Shown: positions 1-9,262 of the stretch, one piece after another | Position numbering within the stretch: position 1 is the first letter of the stretch | Layout: every line of letters starts with the position of its first letter | Source of the DNA: Pseudoxanthomonas suwonensis | Lineage (GTDB): Bacteria > Pseudomonadota > Gammaproteobacteria > Xanthomonadales > Xanthomonadaceae | Assembly: GCA_030535605.1 (NCBI GenBank) | Contig: JAUNRQ010000014.1 | Span: 1-44,912, forward strand | Direction: 5' to 3' | DNA: 44,912 nucleotides | Notes under the pieces: generated by a model | Database searches by the model: none | What the model was told of the DNA's origin: nothing | What the model saw: the letters and a program-made list of their open reading frames with translations, nothing else | Position numbers and translations under genes: made by a program

Positions 1-483
1 GCGCGCAAGTCCACGCCGGTGCTGATGCTGACCGCGCGCGACACGCTGGACGAGAAGCTGACCGGCCTGTCCGCCGGCGCCGACGACTATCTCACCAAGC
101 CGTTCGCGATCCAGGAACTGGAAGCGCGTCTGCGTGCGCTGATCCGTCGCGAGCGTCGCCAGGTGGGATCGGAAGTGCTGAAGGTCGCCGACATGGTGCT
201 GGACCCGGCCAGCCTGCGCGCCACGCGCGGCGGCAGCGAACTGCAGCTCTCGCCGATCGGCCTGAAGCTGCTGACCATCCTCATGCGCGAATCGCCGCGG
301 GTGGTGTCGCGCCAGGAGATCGAACGCGAGATCTGGGGCAATTCGCTGCCGGATTCGGACACCCTGCGCAGCCATCTGTACAACCTGCGCAAGGTCATCG
401 ACAAGCCGTTCGACAAGCCATTGCTGCACACCGTGCAGAGCGCCGGCTACCGCATCGCCGACATCGAGCAGCCGCCGGCCTGA
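1..483 (+). CDS. OmpR-family response regulator, C-terminal part (5' end outside window)
   Basis: This is the last 160 residues of a two-component response regulator. The receiver remnant shows the conserved threonine segment (MLTARD) and the LTKPF lysine that follows the last receiver strand. A winged-helix Trans_reg_C domain follows (about residues 60-155) with the usual ending HTVQSAGYRI. The phospho-accepting Asp lies upstream of the window. It stops 16 nt before a sensor kinase gene, so the two form a pair. By position the pair may control the macAB-like efflux genes downstream, but this is inference. The exact subfamily (QseB, PhoP or other) cannot be set from the fragment. Confidence 0.93.
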   Translation, partial: ARKSTPVLMLTARDTLDEKLTGLSAGADDYLTKPFAIQELEARLRALIRRERRQVGSEVLKVADMVLDPASLRATRGGSELQLSPIGLKLLTILMRESPRVVSRQEIEREIWGNSLPDSDTLRSHLYNLRKVIDKPFDKPLLHTVQSAGYRIADIEQPPA

Positions 484-499
484 CGCAGGGACGCGCAAC

Positions 500-1801
500 A
501 TGCCGCAGTTGTCACGCAAGATCAGGCTGGTGTTCATCACCCAGGCATTGGTGGCTTCGCTGCTGGTGACCGCTGGCACGGTCATCGGTGGCGCGTGGCT
601 GGCACAGAGCGTGCTTGGCTCGCGCGTCACCCAGGAGGCCACCGACCTGTGGGACGAGCTGGCGAAGGACCCAGGCCATCCATTGCCCCGCAACTCGATA
701 CTGGCCGGCTATTTCGTGCCGCGGGTCAATGGCGATGACCGGGGAGTCCCGGAGGCGGTGCGCGCGCTGCCGGCCGGCGTGCACACGGTGCGCGGGGCCT
801 ATCGCATGGCGTACGTGGGCGAGCGTGACGCCGGGCGGCTGTACCTGCTGATGGCACCCACGGCATCGGATCGAATCGTCAGCGGGTTGTCGCTGCTGGC
901 TATCCTGCTGTCGTTGCTGGCCATCAGCCTGGTCAGCTGGTTGAGCTATCGACGCTGCAAGCGCGTGGTCGCGCCGGTATCGCGGCTGGCCCGGCAGGCG
1001 GCGCAATGGGACCCGCAAGCGCCGGATGCGGCGGTGTTCCGTGTTGCCGACGCAGCCGACAGCGATCGCAGCCGCGAGGTGGACGCGCTCAGCCGCGCCC
1101 TCGACGGCATGGCCACGCGCATGGCCGAACACATGCGCCGCGAAAGCAACTTCACCCGCGACGCCAGCCACGAGTTCCGCACGCCGCTGACGGTCATCCG
1201 CATGGCGGCCGACCTGCTGGGTGCCGAGGAGGGCCTCAGCGTGCGTGGCCAGCGTTCGGTGGAACGCGTCAGTGCCGCGTCGCGGGACATGGAGGAAGTG
1301 CTGGATGCACTGCTGATCCTGGCGCGCGATCCGCGACTGCCGGTCGAACAGGTCGAGGTGCCGGTACTGGACATCGTCCACGATCGCATCCAGATGGCCC
1401 GCGAGCAGGTGCGCAACAAACCGGTCGAAGTCGATCTTGCGGTGGAGGCGGTACCGGAACTGCATGCGCCGCTGCGCGTGCTGGGGGTGATGCTGGGGCA
1501 GTTGCTGCGCAACGCCGTCGAATTCACCGAAGCCGGTCGCATCTCGGTGCGGGTGACCAATGACCGCATCGACATCAGCGATACCGGCATCGGCATGGAC
1601 GAGGGCACGTTGCAACGGGTGTTCGAGCCGTTCTTCCGTGCCGACATCAGCAAGCCGCAGGCCAAGGGCATGGGCCTGCCGGTGGTGCAACGTCTGGCCG
1701 ATCGATTCGGCTGGCACCTGGATTTGTCCAGCCGGCCGGGCACCGGCACCCGCGCCAGTATCGTGTTCGCCCCGCGACAAGCCAGGGCACGCGCGGCCTG
1801 A
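500..1801 (+). CDS. Two-component sensor histidine kinase
   Basis: A 433-residue inner-membrane kinase partnered with the response regulator just upstream. TM1 lies at about residues 10-32 and TM2 at about 125-148, with a short periplasmic sensor of about 90 residues between them. A HAMP-like linker follows, then HisKA with the phospho-acceptor in SHEFRTPL (His224). The HATPase_c domain has an N box (LLRNAVEF), G1 (DTGIGMD) and G2 (GMGLPVV). All catalytic motifs look intact. The start is the ATG 16 nt after the regulator stop. The ligand cannot be read from the sequence. The efflux operon begins about 110 nt downstream, suggesting an envelope-stress or drug-sensing role (inference). Confidence 0.92.
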   Translation: MPQLSRKIRLVFITQALVASLLVTAGTVIGGAWLAQSVLGSRVTQEATDLWDELAKDPGHPLPRNSILAGYFVPRVNGDDRGVPEAVRALPAGVHTVRGAYRMAYVGERDAGRLYLLMAPTASDRIVSGLSLLAILLSLLAISLVSWLSYRRCKRVVAPVSRLARQAAQWDPQAPDAAVFRVADAADSDRSREVDALSRALDGMATRMAEHMRRESNFTRDASHEFRTPLTVIRMAADLLGAEEGLSVRGQRSVERVSAASRDMEEVLDALLILARDPRLPVEQVEVPVLDIVHDRIQMAREQVRNKPVEVDLAVEAVPELHAPLRVLGVMLGQLLRNAVEFTEAGRISVRVTNDRIDISDTGIGMDEGTLQRVFEPFFRADISKPQAKGMGLPVVQRLADRFGWHLDLSSRPGTGTRASIVFAPRQARARAA

Positions 1802-1910
1802 GGGGTTTGTCGCGCGGGCGCTCGTTGCACGGGCGCATGTGGCTTTGGTCACGTCAACCGGGGGGCACGGCGTGCGTTAACCTCCGCAGTTGCCCGAATC
1901 GCCGCTCTCC

Positions 1911-3464
1911 ATGACCACTGCACGCAAACCAAGGCCTGCCTACGCCGGCAAGCGCAAGTTCCCCCTCGTTCCCGTGCTGGTCGCCGCCGTGCTGATGCTC
2001 GGCGCCGGCGCGTGGTGGATGTCCAAGCGCGGGGCTGCCGATCCCGAGGAGCAGTGGCGCACGACCGCGGTCAGCCGTGGCGACATCCGCGTGACCATCT
2101 CTGCCACCGGCACCTTGTCCGCCTTGTCGACGGTGGACGTGGGCAGCCAGATTTCCGGTCAGGTGACGGACGTGCTGGTGGACTTCAATGACCGCGTCAG
2201 TCGTGGCCAGGTGATCGCGCGCATCGACCCCAGCACCTACGAGGCGCAGATTGCCCAGGGCAACGCCTCGATCAACGCGGCCCGCGCCAGCCTCGCCAGT
2301 GCCGAGGCCAGCCTGCGCAACGCCGAGGCCGATTACCAGCGCAAGGCGTCACTGGTCCAGCAGCAACTGATCGCCCGCGGCGACGTCGACCTGGCACGTG
2401 CCGCACGTGACCAGGCACGCGCGCAGGTCAACAGTGCCCGCGCCCAGATCGCGCAGCAGACCGCCAACACCCAGACCACCCGCCTGAACCTGCAGCGCAC
2501 CGTCATCCGCTCGCCGGTGGACGGCGTGGTCCTGACCCGGACCATCGAGCCGGGTCAGACGGTGGCCGCTTCGTTGCAGGCCCCGGTGCTGTTCCAGATC
2601 GCCGAGGATCTGGTGCAGATGCAGATCGTGCTGGCGATCGACGAGTCGGACATCGGCCAGGTCGAGGTCGGGCAGGCGGTCGGATTCACCGTCGATGCCT
2701 TCCCTGACCGTCGCTTCCGCGGCAAGGTCGAGCAGGTGCGGCTGTCGGCGACCACCACCAGCAACGTCGTCACCTATCCGGTGGTGGTCGCGGTGGACAA
2801 CGCCGACCAGACCCTGTTGCCTGGGATGACCGCCAATGCCCAGATCGAAGTCAGCAGCCGCGAGAACGTGCTGCTGGTTTCCAACGCCGCGCTGCGCTAC
2901 CGACCGGCCGAAGGCAGTGCAGCCGCGGCGGTCACGCCGGAGCAGTCCAACGGTGGTGGCGCCGGCGGCGGCGTGAGCGAGGAGCTGCCCAGGCTCGCGG
3001 CCTCGCTGGAGCCGACCGCGGAGCAGCAGGCGGCGTTCGATGCCGCCTTGGCGCAGATGCGCGAGCGCGCCGCCGCGCGGCAGGCACCGCAGACCCAGCA
3101 GAACGGTGGCTCCAGCCTGTTCGGTGGCGGCGGCCAGCGCGGCATGGGCATGGGTGGACCGCGCGGTGGCCGTGGTCCGGCCAGTGGCCAGATGCGCGCC
3201 CGAATGATCGAACGATTCAACCAGCAGTTCGGCGCCTTCCGCGAGCTGTTGTCGGAAGAGCAGCAGCGGCAGTGGGATGTGGGCCTGGCCGGCTTCGCCA
3301 CCGCCCGGCGCGCGCCGCTGTACCTGCTGGAGAACGGCCAGCCCGCGGCGGTGACGGTGCGCGTCGGCGTGACCGACGGCAGCAATACCGAAATCTCCGG
3401 CAATGGCGTCGAGGAAGGGGCGGTCGCGATCACCGGCGAACGTGCGCGGCAGGCCGGCCGGTGA
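1911..3464 (+). CDS. MacA-like efflux periplasmic adaptor (membrane fusion protein) with extra internal region
   Basis: The adaptor of a MacAB-type tripartite efflux system, joining the inner-membrane ABC transporter to an outer-membrane channel. A membrane anchor at about residues 20-37 is followed by the first half of the barrel-sandwich domain (about 60-105). An alpha-hairpin rich in Ala/Gln/Arg heptads spans about 110-190, then the second lipoyl half (SPVDGVVL) and beta-barrel. At 517 aa it is much longer than E. coli MacA (about 370). The excess is mainly one region at about 332-465 with Gly/Arg-rich runs flanked by EQQ-containing helices. ATG 1911 is preferred; an in-frame TTG at 1890 would add 7 residues. 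Its stop overlaps the GTG of the ATPase gene. Confidence 0.88.
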   Translation: MTTARKPRPAYAGKRKFPLVPVLVAAVLMLGAGAWWMSKRGAADPEEQWRTTAVSRGDIRVTISATGTLSALSTVDVGSQISGQVTDVLVDFNDRVSRGQVIARIDPSTYEAQIAQGNASINAARASLASAEASLRNAEADYQRKASLVQQQLIARGDVDLARAARDQARAQVNSARAQIAQQTANTQTTRLNLQRTVIRSPVDGVVLTRTIEPGQTVAASLQAPVLFQIAEDLVQMQIVLAIDESDIGQVEVGQAVGFTVDAFPDRRFRGKVEQVRLSATTTSNVVTYPVVVAVDNADQTLLPGMTANAQIEVSSRENVLLVSNAALRYRPAEGSAAAAVTPEQSNGGGAGGGVSEELPRLAASLEPTAEQQAAFDAALAQMRERAAARQAPQTQQNGGSSLFGGGGQRGMGMGGPRGGRGPASGQMRARMIERFNQQFGAFRELLSEEQQRQWDVGLAGFATARRAPLYLLENGQPAAVTVRVGVTDGSNTEISGNGVEEGAVAITGERARQAGR

Positions 3465-4213
3465 CCGCGACCGGTGACGCCCGTGTCCCGGTGATCCGTA
3501 CCGAAGGGCTCGGCAAGGTCTATGCCGCCGGCACCGAGGCCGAGGTGGTGGCGTTGCGCGATGCCGACATGGTCGTGCATCGCGGCGAATTCGTCGCCAT
3601 CGTCGGCGCGTCCGGCTCCGGCAAGTCCACCTTGATGAACCTCATCGGCTGCCTCGATTCGCCGACCAGCGGACGCTACCTGTGCGACGGGATCGATGTC
3701 GCCACCCTGGACGCGGAGCAACGGGCGCGACTGCGGCTGGACAAGATCGGCTTCGTCTTCCAGGGCTTCAACCTGTTGCCACGGATGAGTGCGCTGGACA
3801 ACGTCGCCATGCCGATGGCCTACGCCAATGCGCCGCGCCACGAGCGCCACGAGCGGGCGGCCAAGGCCCTGAGCGATGTCGGTCTGGGCGAGCGCCTGCA
3901 CCACCGGCCCAACGAGATGTCCGGAGGCCAGCAGCAGCGCGTGGCGATCGCGCGCGCGCTGATCAACCGCCCCCCGATCCTGCTTGCCGACGAACCCACC
4001 GGCGCCCTGGACAGCCGCACCGGCGAGGAGATCCTCGCGCTGTTCAAGCGTTTGCAGGACGAGGACCACACCATCGTGCTGATCACCCACGACCCGCAGG
4101 TGGCCGAAAGCGCCGATCGCGTCTTCGTCATGCATGACGGCCTGCTGCGCGAGCAGCAGCGCGGTGAAACGCCGGCCGACGCGCTGGGCCACGACGGAGC
4201 GCACTGTCGATGA
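3461..4213 (+). CDS. MacB-type ABC transporter ATP-binding protein
   Basis: A 250-residue ATPase of the LolD/MacB/YbbA class that powers the adjacent permease. Walker [10 protein letters not shown] lies at residues 49-57 (Lys55), the signature MSGGQQQRV in mid-protein, Walker B as LLADEPTG, and the H-loop as ITHDP. The chosen GTG at 3461 overlaps the adaptor stop (GTGA); an earlier in-frame start would run deep inside the adaptor gene. The ATG of the permease overlaps its own stop (ATGA), so all three genes look translationally coupled. In E. coli MacB the ATPase and permease are fused; here they are separate. Confidence 0.93.
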   Translation: MTATGDARVPVIRTEGLGKVYAAGTEAEVVALRDADMVVHRGEFVAIVGASGSGKSTLMNLIGCLDSPTSGRYLCDGIDVATLDAEQRARLRLDKIGFVFQGFNLLPRMSALDNVAMPMAYANAPRHERHERAAKALSDVGLGERLHHRPNEMSGGQQQRVAIARALINRPPILLADEPTGALDSRTGEEILALFKRLQDEDHTIVLITHDPQVAESADRVFVMHDGLLREQQRGETPADALGHDGAHCR

Positions 4214-5436
4214 ACTTCATGGAAGTGATCCGCACCGCCTTGTTCGCCCTGCGCGGCAACTGGGTGCGCAGCGCGCTGACCTCGCTCGGCGTGATCATCG
4301 GCATCGCCGCGGTGATCGTGATGGTCTCGGTCGGGCAGGGCACGCAGGCGGAAATCGACAAGCTGGTCTCGGGCCTTGGCAGCAATCGCCTGGATATTTC
4401 CAGCGGCGGCGGCATGGGCGGTGGCGTGCGCCAGGCCGGGGGCAGCCGCTGGACGTTGACGCTGGGCGACATCGACGCGATCCGTGACGACATTCCCGAG
4501 ATCCAGTACATCTCCGGCACCTTGCGCGGTGGCACGCAACTGGTGTTCGCCGAAAGCAACTGGCCGACCCAATGGCAGGGCGTACAGCCGGACTGGTTCG
4601 CGATCAACGAGTGGAACCTGTCCGATGGCGAGATGTTCGAGGCTGGTGACGGCGCGGCCAACAAGGTGATCCTTGGCGAAACGCCGCGCCGCGAACTGTT
4701 CGGCGAAGAATCGCCGGTCGGCCAGAGGCTGCGCATCGGTCGCGTCCAGTTCCAGGTGGCCGGCGTGCTGGAGGCGCGCGGCCAGGGCGGATTCGGCCAG
4801 GACCAGGACGACCTGGTGATCGTGCCGATCGAGACCGCGCGGCGGCGCTTGATGGGCAGCAGCAACATGCCGCCCGGTGCGGTCCAGCAGATCACCGTCG
4901 GCGTGGACGATGCCGACAACATCGAGTACGCGCAGGGCGAAATCGAGGCGCTGCTGCGCCAGCGGCATCGCATCCAGCCCGGCCAGGACGACGACTTCGT
5001 GGTCCGCAACATTGCCCAGATCATCGAGGCTCGCACCCAGACCACTCGGCTGATGTCCCTGCTGCTCGGTGCGGTGGCCGGCATCTCGCTTGTGGTCGGC
5101 GGCATCGGCATCATGAACATCATGCTGGTGTCGGTGACCGAGCGTATCCGCGAAATCGGGTTGCGCATGTCGGTCGGCGCCGGACCATCGGACATCCGCA
5201 AACAGTTCCTCGCCGAGGCCATCCTGATCTCGCTGATCGGGGGCATCATCGGCATCGCGCTGGGCGCCGGCGGCGCGATGCTGGTCAGCAGGATGGTCGA
5301 GTTGCCGGTGGCCCTGAACGGCCAGGTGATCGGCCTGGCGGCGGGCTTCTCCATCGCCACCGGCCTGTTCTTCGGCTACTACCCGGCACGCAAGGCGTCG
5401 TTGCTCGACCCCATCGAAGCGCTACGCTCGCAGTAA
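4210..5436 (+). CDS. MacB-type ABC transporter permease (FtsX family)
   Basis: A 408-residue inner-membrane permease of a type VII (MacB-fold) ABC exporter. One N-terminal TM helix (about 18-42) is followed by a large periplasmic MacB_PCD domain (about 45-270), then three C-terminal helices in the FtsX domain (about 280-400). That domain contains the typical segments [16 protein letters not shown] and [11 protein letters not shown]. It completes the adaptor-ATPase-permease operon and overlaps the ATPase gene by 4 nt. No outer-membrane TolC partner lies nearby, so a channel encoded elsewhere is presumably used. The substrate is unknown; macrolide, lipopeptide, siderophore or peptide export are all possible for the family. 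Confidence 0.92.
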   Translation: MNFMEVIRTALFALRGNWVRSALTSLGVIIGIAAVIVMVSVGQGTQAEIDKLVSGLGSNRLDISSGGGMGGGVRQAGGSRWTLTLGDIDAIRDDIPEIQYISGTLRGGTQLVFAESNWPTQWQGVQPDWFAINEWNLSDGEMFEAGDGAANKVILGETPRRELFGEESPVGQRLRIGRVQFQVAGVLEARGQGGFGQDQDDLVIVPIETARRRLMGSSNMPPGAVQQITVGVDDADNIEYAQGEIEALLRQRHRIQPGQDDDFVVRNIAQIIEARTQTTRLMSLLLGAVAGISLVVGGIGIMNIMLVSVTERIREIGLRMSVGAGPSDIRKQFLAEAILISLIGGIIGIALGAGGAMLVSRMVELPVALNGQVIGLAAGFSIATGLFFGYYPARKASLLDPIEALRSQ

Positions 5437-5512
5437 GGCGGCGCTTGCCGCGCTTCGGGGCAGCGAACTGCGGGGGCGAAGCCCCCTCCCTGACGGTCAG
5501 TGGGGCACGCGT

Positions 5513-6196
5513 TCAATTCGCCGGTCGTGCGACGATCAGCCAGTTGTTGAGCCCGAGTCGACCATGCAGCGGACGGATCTCCACGGCCAGGCGCAGCCTG
5601 CCCAGCACGTCCATGAACCAGTCGCGCGTCGGGAAGTGCCGGGGCGCAGCTTCCATCCAGCCGACGCGATGGGCGAAGAAGTCCGCGATGCGGGTGATGC
5701 GGCTGCGGGCATTGTCTTCGCGCAGGCCGCTGCGGATGATCAGCCGGTCATTGGCGCCCAGCATCGCCGCGCATTGCGCCAGCAGGGTTTCCTGCGCCGG
5801 GCGATCCAGGTACTGCAGCACATCGAGGATCGCCACGTTGCCGCGATGCTGCGGCGGGTCGATGCTGACATCCCGCACGGCGAAGCCTGCGTTGCCGTGG
5901 CCGCTGTTGGCCAGGCCCAGCTCGGCCATGCGGATCTTGTCCGGGTCCAGGTCCACGCCGGTGTAGGCCATGTCCAGACCGGCGTTGCGCATCGCGTGCA
6001 GCAACAGGCCGATGCCGCAGCCCAGGTCGAGGACCGGCGAGGGGCTGCCCGCCAGCGTGTTCAACGTGGCGGCGTACACCGGATCGGTGGCCAGCTTGGT
6101 GCGGGCGTAGTAGTAGTGATAGCGCACAGGCGAGTGCGGCGAACGCAGGAAGGCGCGGGCGAGGGCGGCTGGTTGGGCGTGGCAGCGGGTGGACAT
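5513..6196 (-). CDS. Class I SAM-dependent methyltransferase
   Basis: A 227-residue protein with a Rossmann methyltransferase fold. Motif I is VLDLGCGIG (about residues 57-65), followed by an acidic strand end YTGVDLDPD and a post-motif region AILDVLQYL. The C-terminal half (RDWFMDVLGRL and beyond) is not diagnostic of substrate. The start is set at the ATG at 6196. The frame stays open further upstream into the M23 gene, but that part lacks homology-like character. It is convergent with the efflux operon and lies 158 nt downstream of the peptidase gene on the same strand. Similar proteins sit next to lipid or quinone modification genes, but no specific role can be claimed. Confidence 0.8.
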   Translation of the reverse strand: MSTRCHAQPAALARAFLRSPHSPVRYHYYYARTKLATDPVYAATLNTLAGSPSPVLDLGCGIGLLLHAMRNAGLDMAYTGVDLDPDKIRMAELGLANSGHGNAGFAVRDVSIDPPQHRGNVAILDVLQYLDRPAQETLLAQCAAMLGANDRLIIRSGLREDNARSRITRIADFFAHRVGWMEAAPRHFPTRDWFMDVLGRLRLAVEIRPLHGRLGLNNWLIVARPAN

Positions 6197-6354
6197 CGCT
6201 CGGTCCGTCGGCGTTCGGCATGCGCACGTTACCGGCTGCATCGGCCGCGGGCAAATGCCGGTGCAGGCCGGTGTCCGGGGCATCCCTGCCGTTGCCCGGC
6301 TCGGTGGGGCATGCGCGTTGCCATCGGCGTCAGCGCACGGCCGTGTTCGGCGCT

Positions 6355-7143
6355 TCAGTGCGTGGCGGCGCGCCCGGTCAGCAGCGGATACGGATTGACC
6401 GCTTCGCCCCCCCACCACTCGCGCTCCGGGCCGAGGCGATGCACCGCGAAGTGCAGGTGCGGCGCCTCCGGACTGGCGTTGCCGCTGTAGCCGACGTGGC
6501 CGATCAACTGCCCGCGCTTGACCGGCATGTCTTCGCGGATGCCCGAGGCGTAGGCGTCCAGGTGGGCGTAGTAGTAGCTCCAGGTGTCGGTGGTGTCGAA
6601 CTGGTAGATCGTCAGCCCGCCGCGCTCGCTTTCGAACAGCCGAACGATGCGGCCATCGGCCACCGCGTGCACCGGCGTGCCGGTGGCGGCCATGATGTCG
6701 ATGGCATCGTGGACCCGGCCCTCGCCGCGGGCGTCCTGGAAGGTGTCGTGCAGGTCCTTGGCGTCGACGCCGGCAACCGGAATCAACAGTGTCGCGCCCG
6801 CCACCTGCGCAGGCGGCGGGGCGAGGACGGGGGGTGTCGCCGGTGCAGGGGTGATGCTGTCGGAAGATGTGGCCGGCTGCGACGGCGTCGGCGCGGAGGC
6901 GGTGCGGCGGCGCCACCACGCGGCGCTGCCCGGCTCCGGTGGCGCTTCGGCTGTCCCGTCGGCGGCGGGTGCCCCGGTGGGTTGCGGCTGCGCCGGTGGT
7001 GACGGGGTCGCGGACTGGAGCGATGTCGAAGCGCGGCCGGCGATCCCCGGCACCCAGCCGCGCAATGCGGCGAAGTACAGCAGGTTGGCACCGGCCAGCA
7101 GACCGGCCAGGAAGACCAGCGCGGCGCGCGATGCGGGGCTCAT
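6355..7143 (-). CDS. M23-family (LytM-type) metallopeptidase, membrane-anchored
   Basis: A 262-residue predicted murein endopeptidase of the cell envelope. An N-terminal TM anchor (about residues 5-25) is followed by a Pro/Ala-rich linker (about 35-105). The C-terminal LytM/peptidase_M23 domain shows the zinc-site pattern as HDAID and the later PHLHF, with YYYAHLD between them. The retained H-x-H and H-x3-D residues suggest an active enzyme rather than an EnvC-like activator. The start is the ATG at 7143, 13 nt after the L,D-transpeptidase stop, which implies co-transcription. With its two upstream neighbours it forms a peptidoglycan-remodelling cluster. Confidence 0.85.
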   Translation of the reverse strand: MSPASRAALVFLAGLLAGANLLYFAALRGWVPGIAGRASTSLQSATPSPPAQPQPTGAPAADGTAEAPPEPGSAAWWRRRTASAPTPSQPATSSDSITPAPATPPVLAPPPAQVAGATLLIPVAGVDAKDLHDTFQDARGEGRVHDAIDIMAATGTPVHAVADGRIVRLFESERGGLTIYQFDTTDTWSYYYAHLDAYASGIREDMPVKRGQLIGHVGYSGNASPEAPHLHFAVHRLGPEREWWGGEAVNPYPLLTGRAATH

Positions 7144-7156
7144 CGATGCCGAGGCC

Positions 7157-8341
7157 TCAGTCGACCAGCGAAACGGCCATGTCGCGCCCGACCACCCCGG
7201 CAAGCGCCGCCGCCGCCCAATTGGTCATGCGGATGCAGCCGTTGGACGCGCTCTTGGCGATGTTGCGCGGATTGGGCGTGCCGTGGATGCCGTAATGCGG
7301 CTTGCTGATGCCGATCCAGGTGCTGCCGACCGGGTTGTTCGGACCGGGGGGGATCTCCGCCTTGCGATCACCGGCGCGGGTATTGGCAATCAGTGACGGA
7401 TCGAAATGCCAGACCGGATCACGGGCGACGTTGGTGACCTTCCACTCGCCGATCGGCAACGGGAACTGCGCGCTGCCGGTGGTGACCGGGTACTGCCCCA
7501 GGACCTTGTCCTCGGCATCCAGCAGCTCCAGCACCGAGCGCGACTTGCTGACGCGGATGCTGGTGGGGCGTGGCATCCGCTTGGCCGCGGCCACGTTCGG
7601 CACGGTGATGCGGGTGCCGGCGGTCTTGAAATCGGCATCCGGGTTGAGCGTGGCCAGCAGGGTCGGACTGGCGTGGAACTTCTCCCCCAGCTTTTCCTCG
7701 ACGCTTTCGTACGGCAATGCGTCGCGCTCGGCCATGTCCATGGTCCGCGCCGGGGTCGGCGCGAATGGTCCTTCCAGGTCGTCTTCGGTGATCGTGTAGT
7801 CGATCAGGATTGGCGCGCTGTCGCGATTGAGCGCTTCCCACGTTGCCGCGTCCAGCTCGCCGCTGTCGGTCAGGCCATTGGCCTTCTGGAATCCGCTGAT
7901 GGCGCGGCGGGTGTTGCTGCCGGTTTCGCCGTCGATCTCGCCGGGCGAGAAGTGCGCGCGTTCCAGCAGCACATGGGCCCGCAGCAGGCTGTCGGCAGCG
8001 AGATCGGCGTCGCCAGCGGCGGCCACCACCCCTTCCTCGGCCTGCGGCGCCTGCACGTCGCCCTGTGGCGCGGAGGCATCCATGATGGTGAACCCATCGG
8101 CATCGATGGTCGCGGCCGGCAAGGTGGCCGGCGTTTCGCTTGGGCCGCTGCTGGTGCGGGCGTCGGCGCTTTCGGCGGTCGCGCTGATCGGTGTGTCGAC
8201 ATTGGCGTCGACCGGCTCGGCGGCCGGAGCGGGCACCTCGACAGTCTCCACCGTGGCCGGTGCCGGTGATTGGGTGCAGGCGGACAACGCGGCCGCGAGG
8301 GTCAGCGCGGGCAGCAACGTGGTGGCGGGGCGGAGGGTCAT
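7157..8341 (-). CDS. L,D-transpeptidase lipoprotein with peptidoglycan-binding domain (YcbB/YkuD type)
   Basis: A 394-residue lipoprotein with lipobox LSAC (Cys22). A Pro/Ala/Glu-rich linker precedes a PG_binding_1 domain (about residues 115-185, with GSNTRRAISGFQ and LDAATWEAL). A C-terminal YkuD domain ends in the HG...SNGCIRM active-site motif with catalytic Cys369. Such enzymes make 3-3 crosslinks or attach proteins to peptidoglycan and resist most beta-lactams. The ATG at 8341 places the signal peptide correctly. It lies 43 nt downstream of another transpeptidase-like gene and 13 nt upstream of the M23 peptidase gene, so the three are probably one operon. Confidence 0.9.
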   Translation of the reverse strand: MTLRPATTLLPALTLAAALSACTQSPAPATVETVEVPAPAAEPVDANVDTPISATAESADARTSSGPSETPATLPAATIDADGFTIMDASAPQGDVQAPQAEEGVVAAAGDADLAADSLLRAHVLLERAHFSPGEIDGETGSNTRRAISGFQKANGLTDSGELDAATWEALNRDSAPILIDYTITEDDLEGPFAPTPARTMDMAERDALPYESVEEKLGEKFHASPTLLATLNPDADFKTAGTRITVPNVAAAKRMPRPTSIRVSKSRSVLELLDAEDKVLGQYPVTTGSAQFPLPIGEWKVTNVARDPVWHFDPSLIANTRAGDRKAEIPPGPNNPVGSTWIGISKPHYGIHGTPNPRNIAKSASNGCIRMTNWAAAALAGVVGRDMAVSLVD

Positions 8342-8384
8342 GGGGCATCCGTTGCGGTGGAGGATGCCGCCATCGTGGCCAAGC

Positions 8385-9176
8385 TCAGTTCGGCGCTGCG
8401 TGAATTCCGGGTGCTTTTGCGGTGCCGGCCATGGCATCGGTTGTTCCGCAATTCAGGTAACGGCCATCCGGCAGCCAGCGCGCGTCCGAATGCCAGGCGA
8501 ACAGCAGGTGGCCTTGCTTGAGGTCGTCGATCAACGGCCGGGCGATGGCGTCGCGCACCGCCGGGCAGCCTTCGCTGCGGCCCAGTCGTCCCTGTCGTTG
8601 CGCCTGGTCCGGGTCCACGTACCAAGCGCCGTGCATCACGATCAGGCGCTCGCGGGCGCGGTCGTTGAGGCCGGCGTCCAGCCCGTCCATGCGCATCGAA
8701 TAGCCGTTGCCGCCGACATAGGTCTCGGCCGTGCGGAACAGGCCCAGGCTGGTCTGCAGGCTGCCTTCGACGTTGGAGAAGCGCTGTGCCAGGTTCTCGC
8801 CGCTGCCGCGTCCGTGGGCGACGTGTTCGCGATAGAGCAGGCGTGGCGCGGCTTCGGCCATGTCGAACACCCACAGCCGCGGCTCGGTGGAGGGCCGTGC
8901 GTAGTCGATCACGGCAAGCCGGGCATCGGCATCGGCCTGGCCGTGGCCGACGGCGCAGGCGCGCGCCTGCAGGGCTGCGTCCAGCATCCGGGCATCGGCT
9001 TCGGGGGCCAGTGCCTGCAGGTGCTCGAGCAGGGTCGGCGCAGGAGCAGGCGGCGGCACGATGGCCGGCGCGGGCGGCGGCGCGCTCGCCACCTGCGGCG
9101 GGTTGCCATGGTGCGAGGTGCAGCCGGGCACGGCCAGCAGGGTCGCGACGAGCAGGGCGGGTGCAGGAAAACGCAT
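8385..9176 (-). CDS. Murein L,D-transpeptidase catalytic-domain family lipoprotein (YkuD_2 type)
   Basis: A 263-residue lipoprotein with lipobox VPGC (Cys19) and a Pro/Ala-rich linker (about 25-50). The C-terminal domain resembles the YkuD_2 family: an LIVMHGAWYV His motif, then GRSEGCPAV with the presumed catalytic Cys204. The spacing and Ser-x-Gly-Cys arrangement match L,D-transpeptidases, but the fold differs from the classic YkuD neighbour. It is the first gene of the three-gene minus-strand envelope cluster. The ATG at 9176 was chosen because it begins the signal peptide. Activity could be transpeptidase or carboxypeptidase; the sequence does not decide. Confidence 0.85.
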   Translation of the reverse strand: MRFPAPALLVATLLAVPGCTSHHGNPPQVASAPPPAPAIVPPPAPAPTLLEHLQALAPEADARMLDAALQARACAVGHGQADADARLAVIDYARPSTEPRLWVFDMAEAAPRLLYREHVAHGRGSGENLAQRFSNVEGSLQTSLGLFRTAETYVGGNGYSMRMDGLDAGLNDRARERLIVMHGAWYVDPDQAQRQGRLGRSEGCPAVRDAIARPLIDDLKQGHLLFAWHSDARWLPDGRYLNCGTTDAMAGTAKAPGIHAAPN

Positions 9177-9262
9177 GGACGAAGGATAAAACGTCGCGGC
9201 CTGCCCAGCCTGAACCCGAGTGATGTCAGCGTGAAGATGCCTGAATCGGTTCAGCAAAGCCT

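Noticed and set aside
5472..5486. GGGGGC-GAA-GCCCCC hairpin between the efflux permease and the methyltransferase
   Set aside because: Stable, but no T tract on either strand and only a 3-nt loop; not enough to call a terminator.
6197..6919. N-terminal extension of the methyltransferase overlapping the M23 gene
   Set aside because: Low-complexity Arg/Ala/Pro sequence; the conserved part begins after the ATG at 6196.
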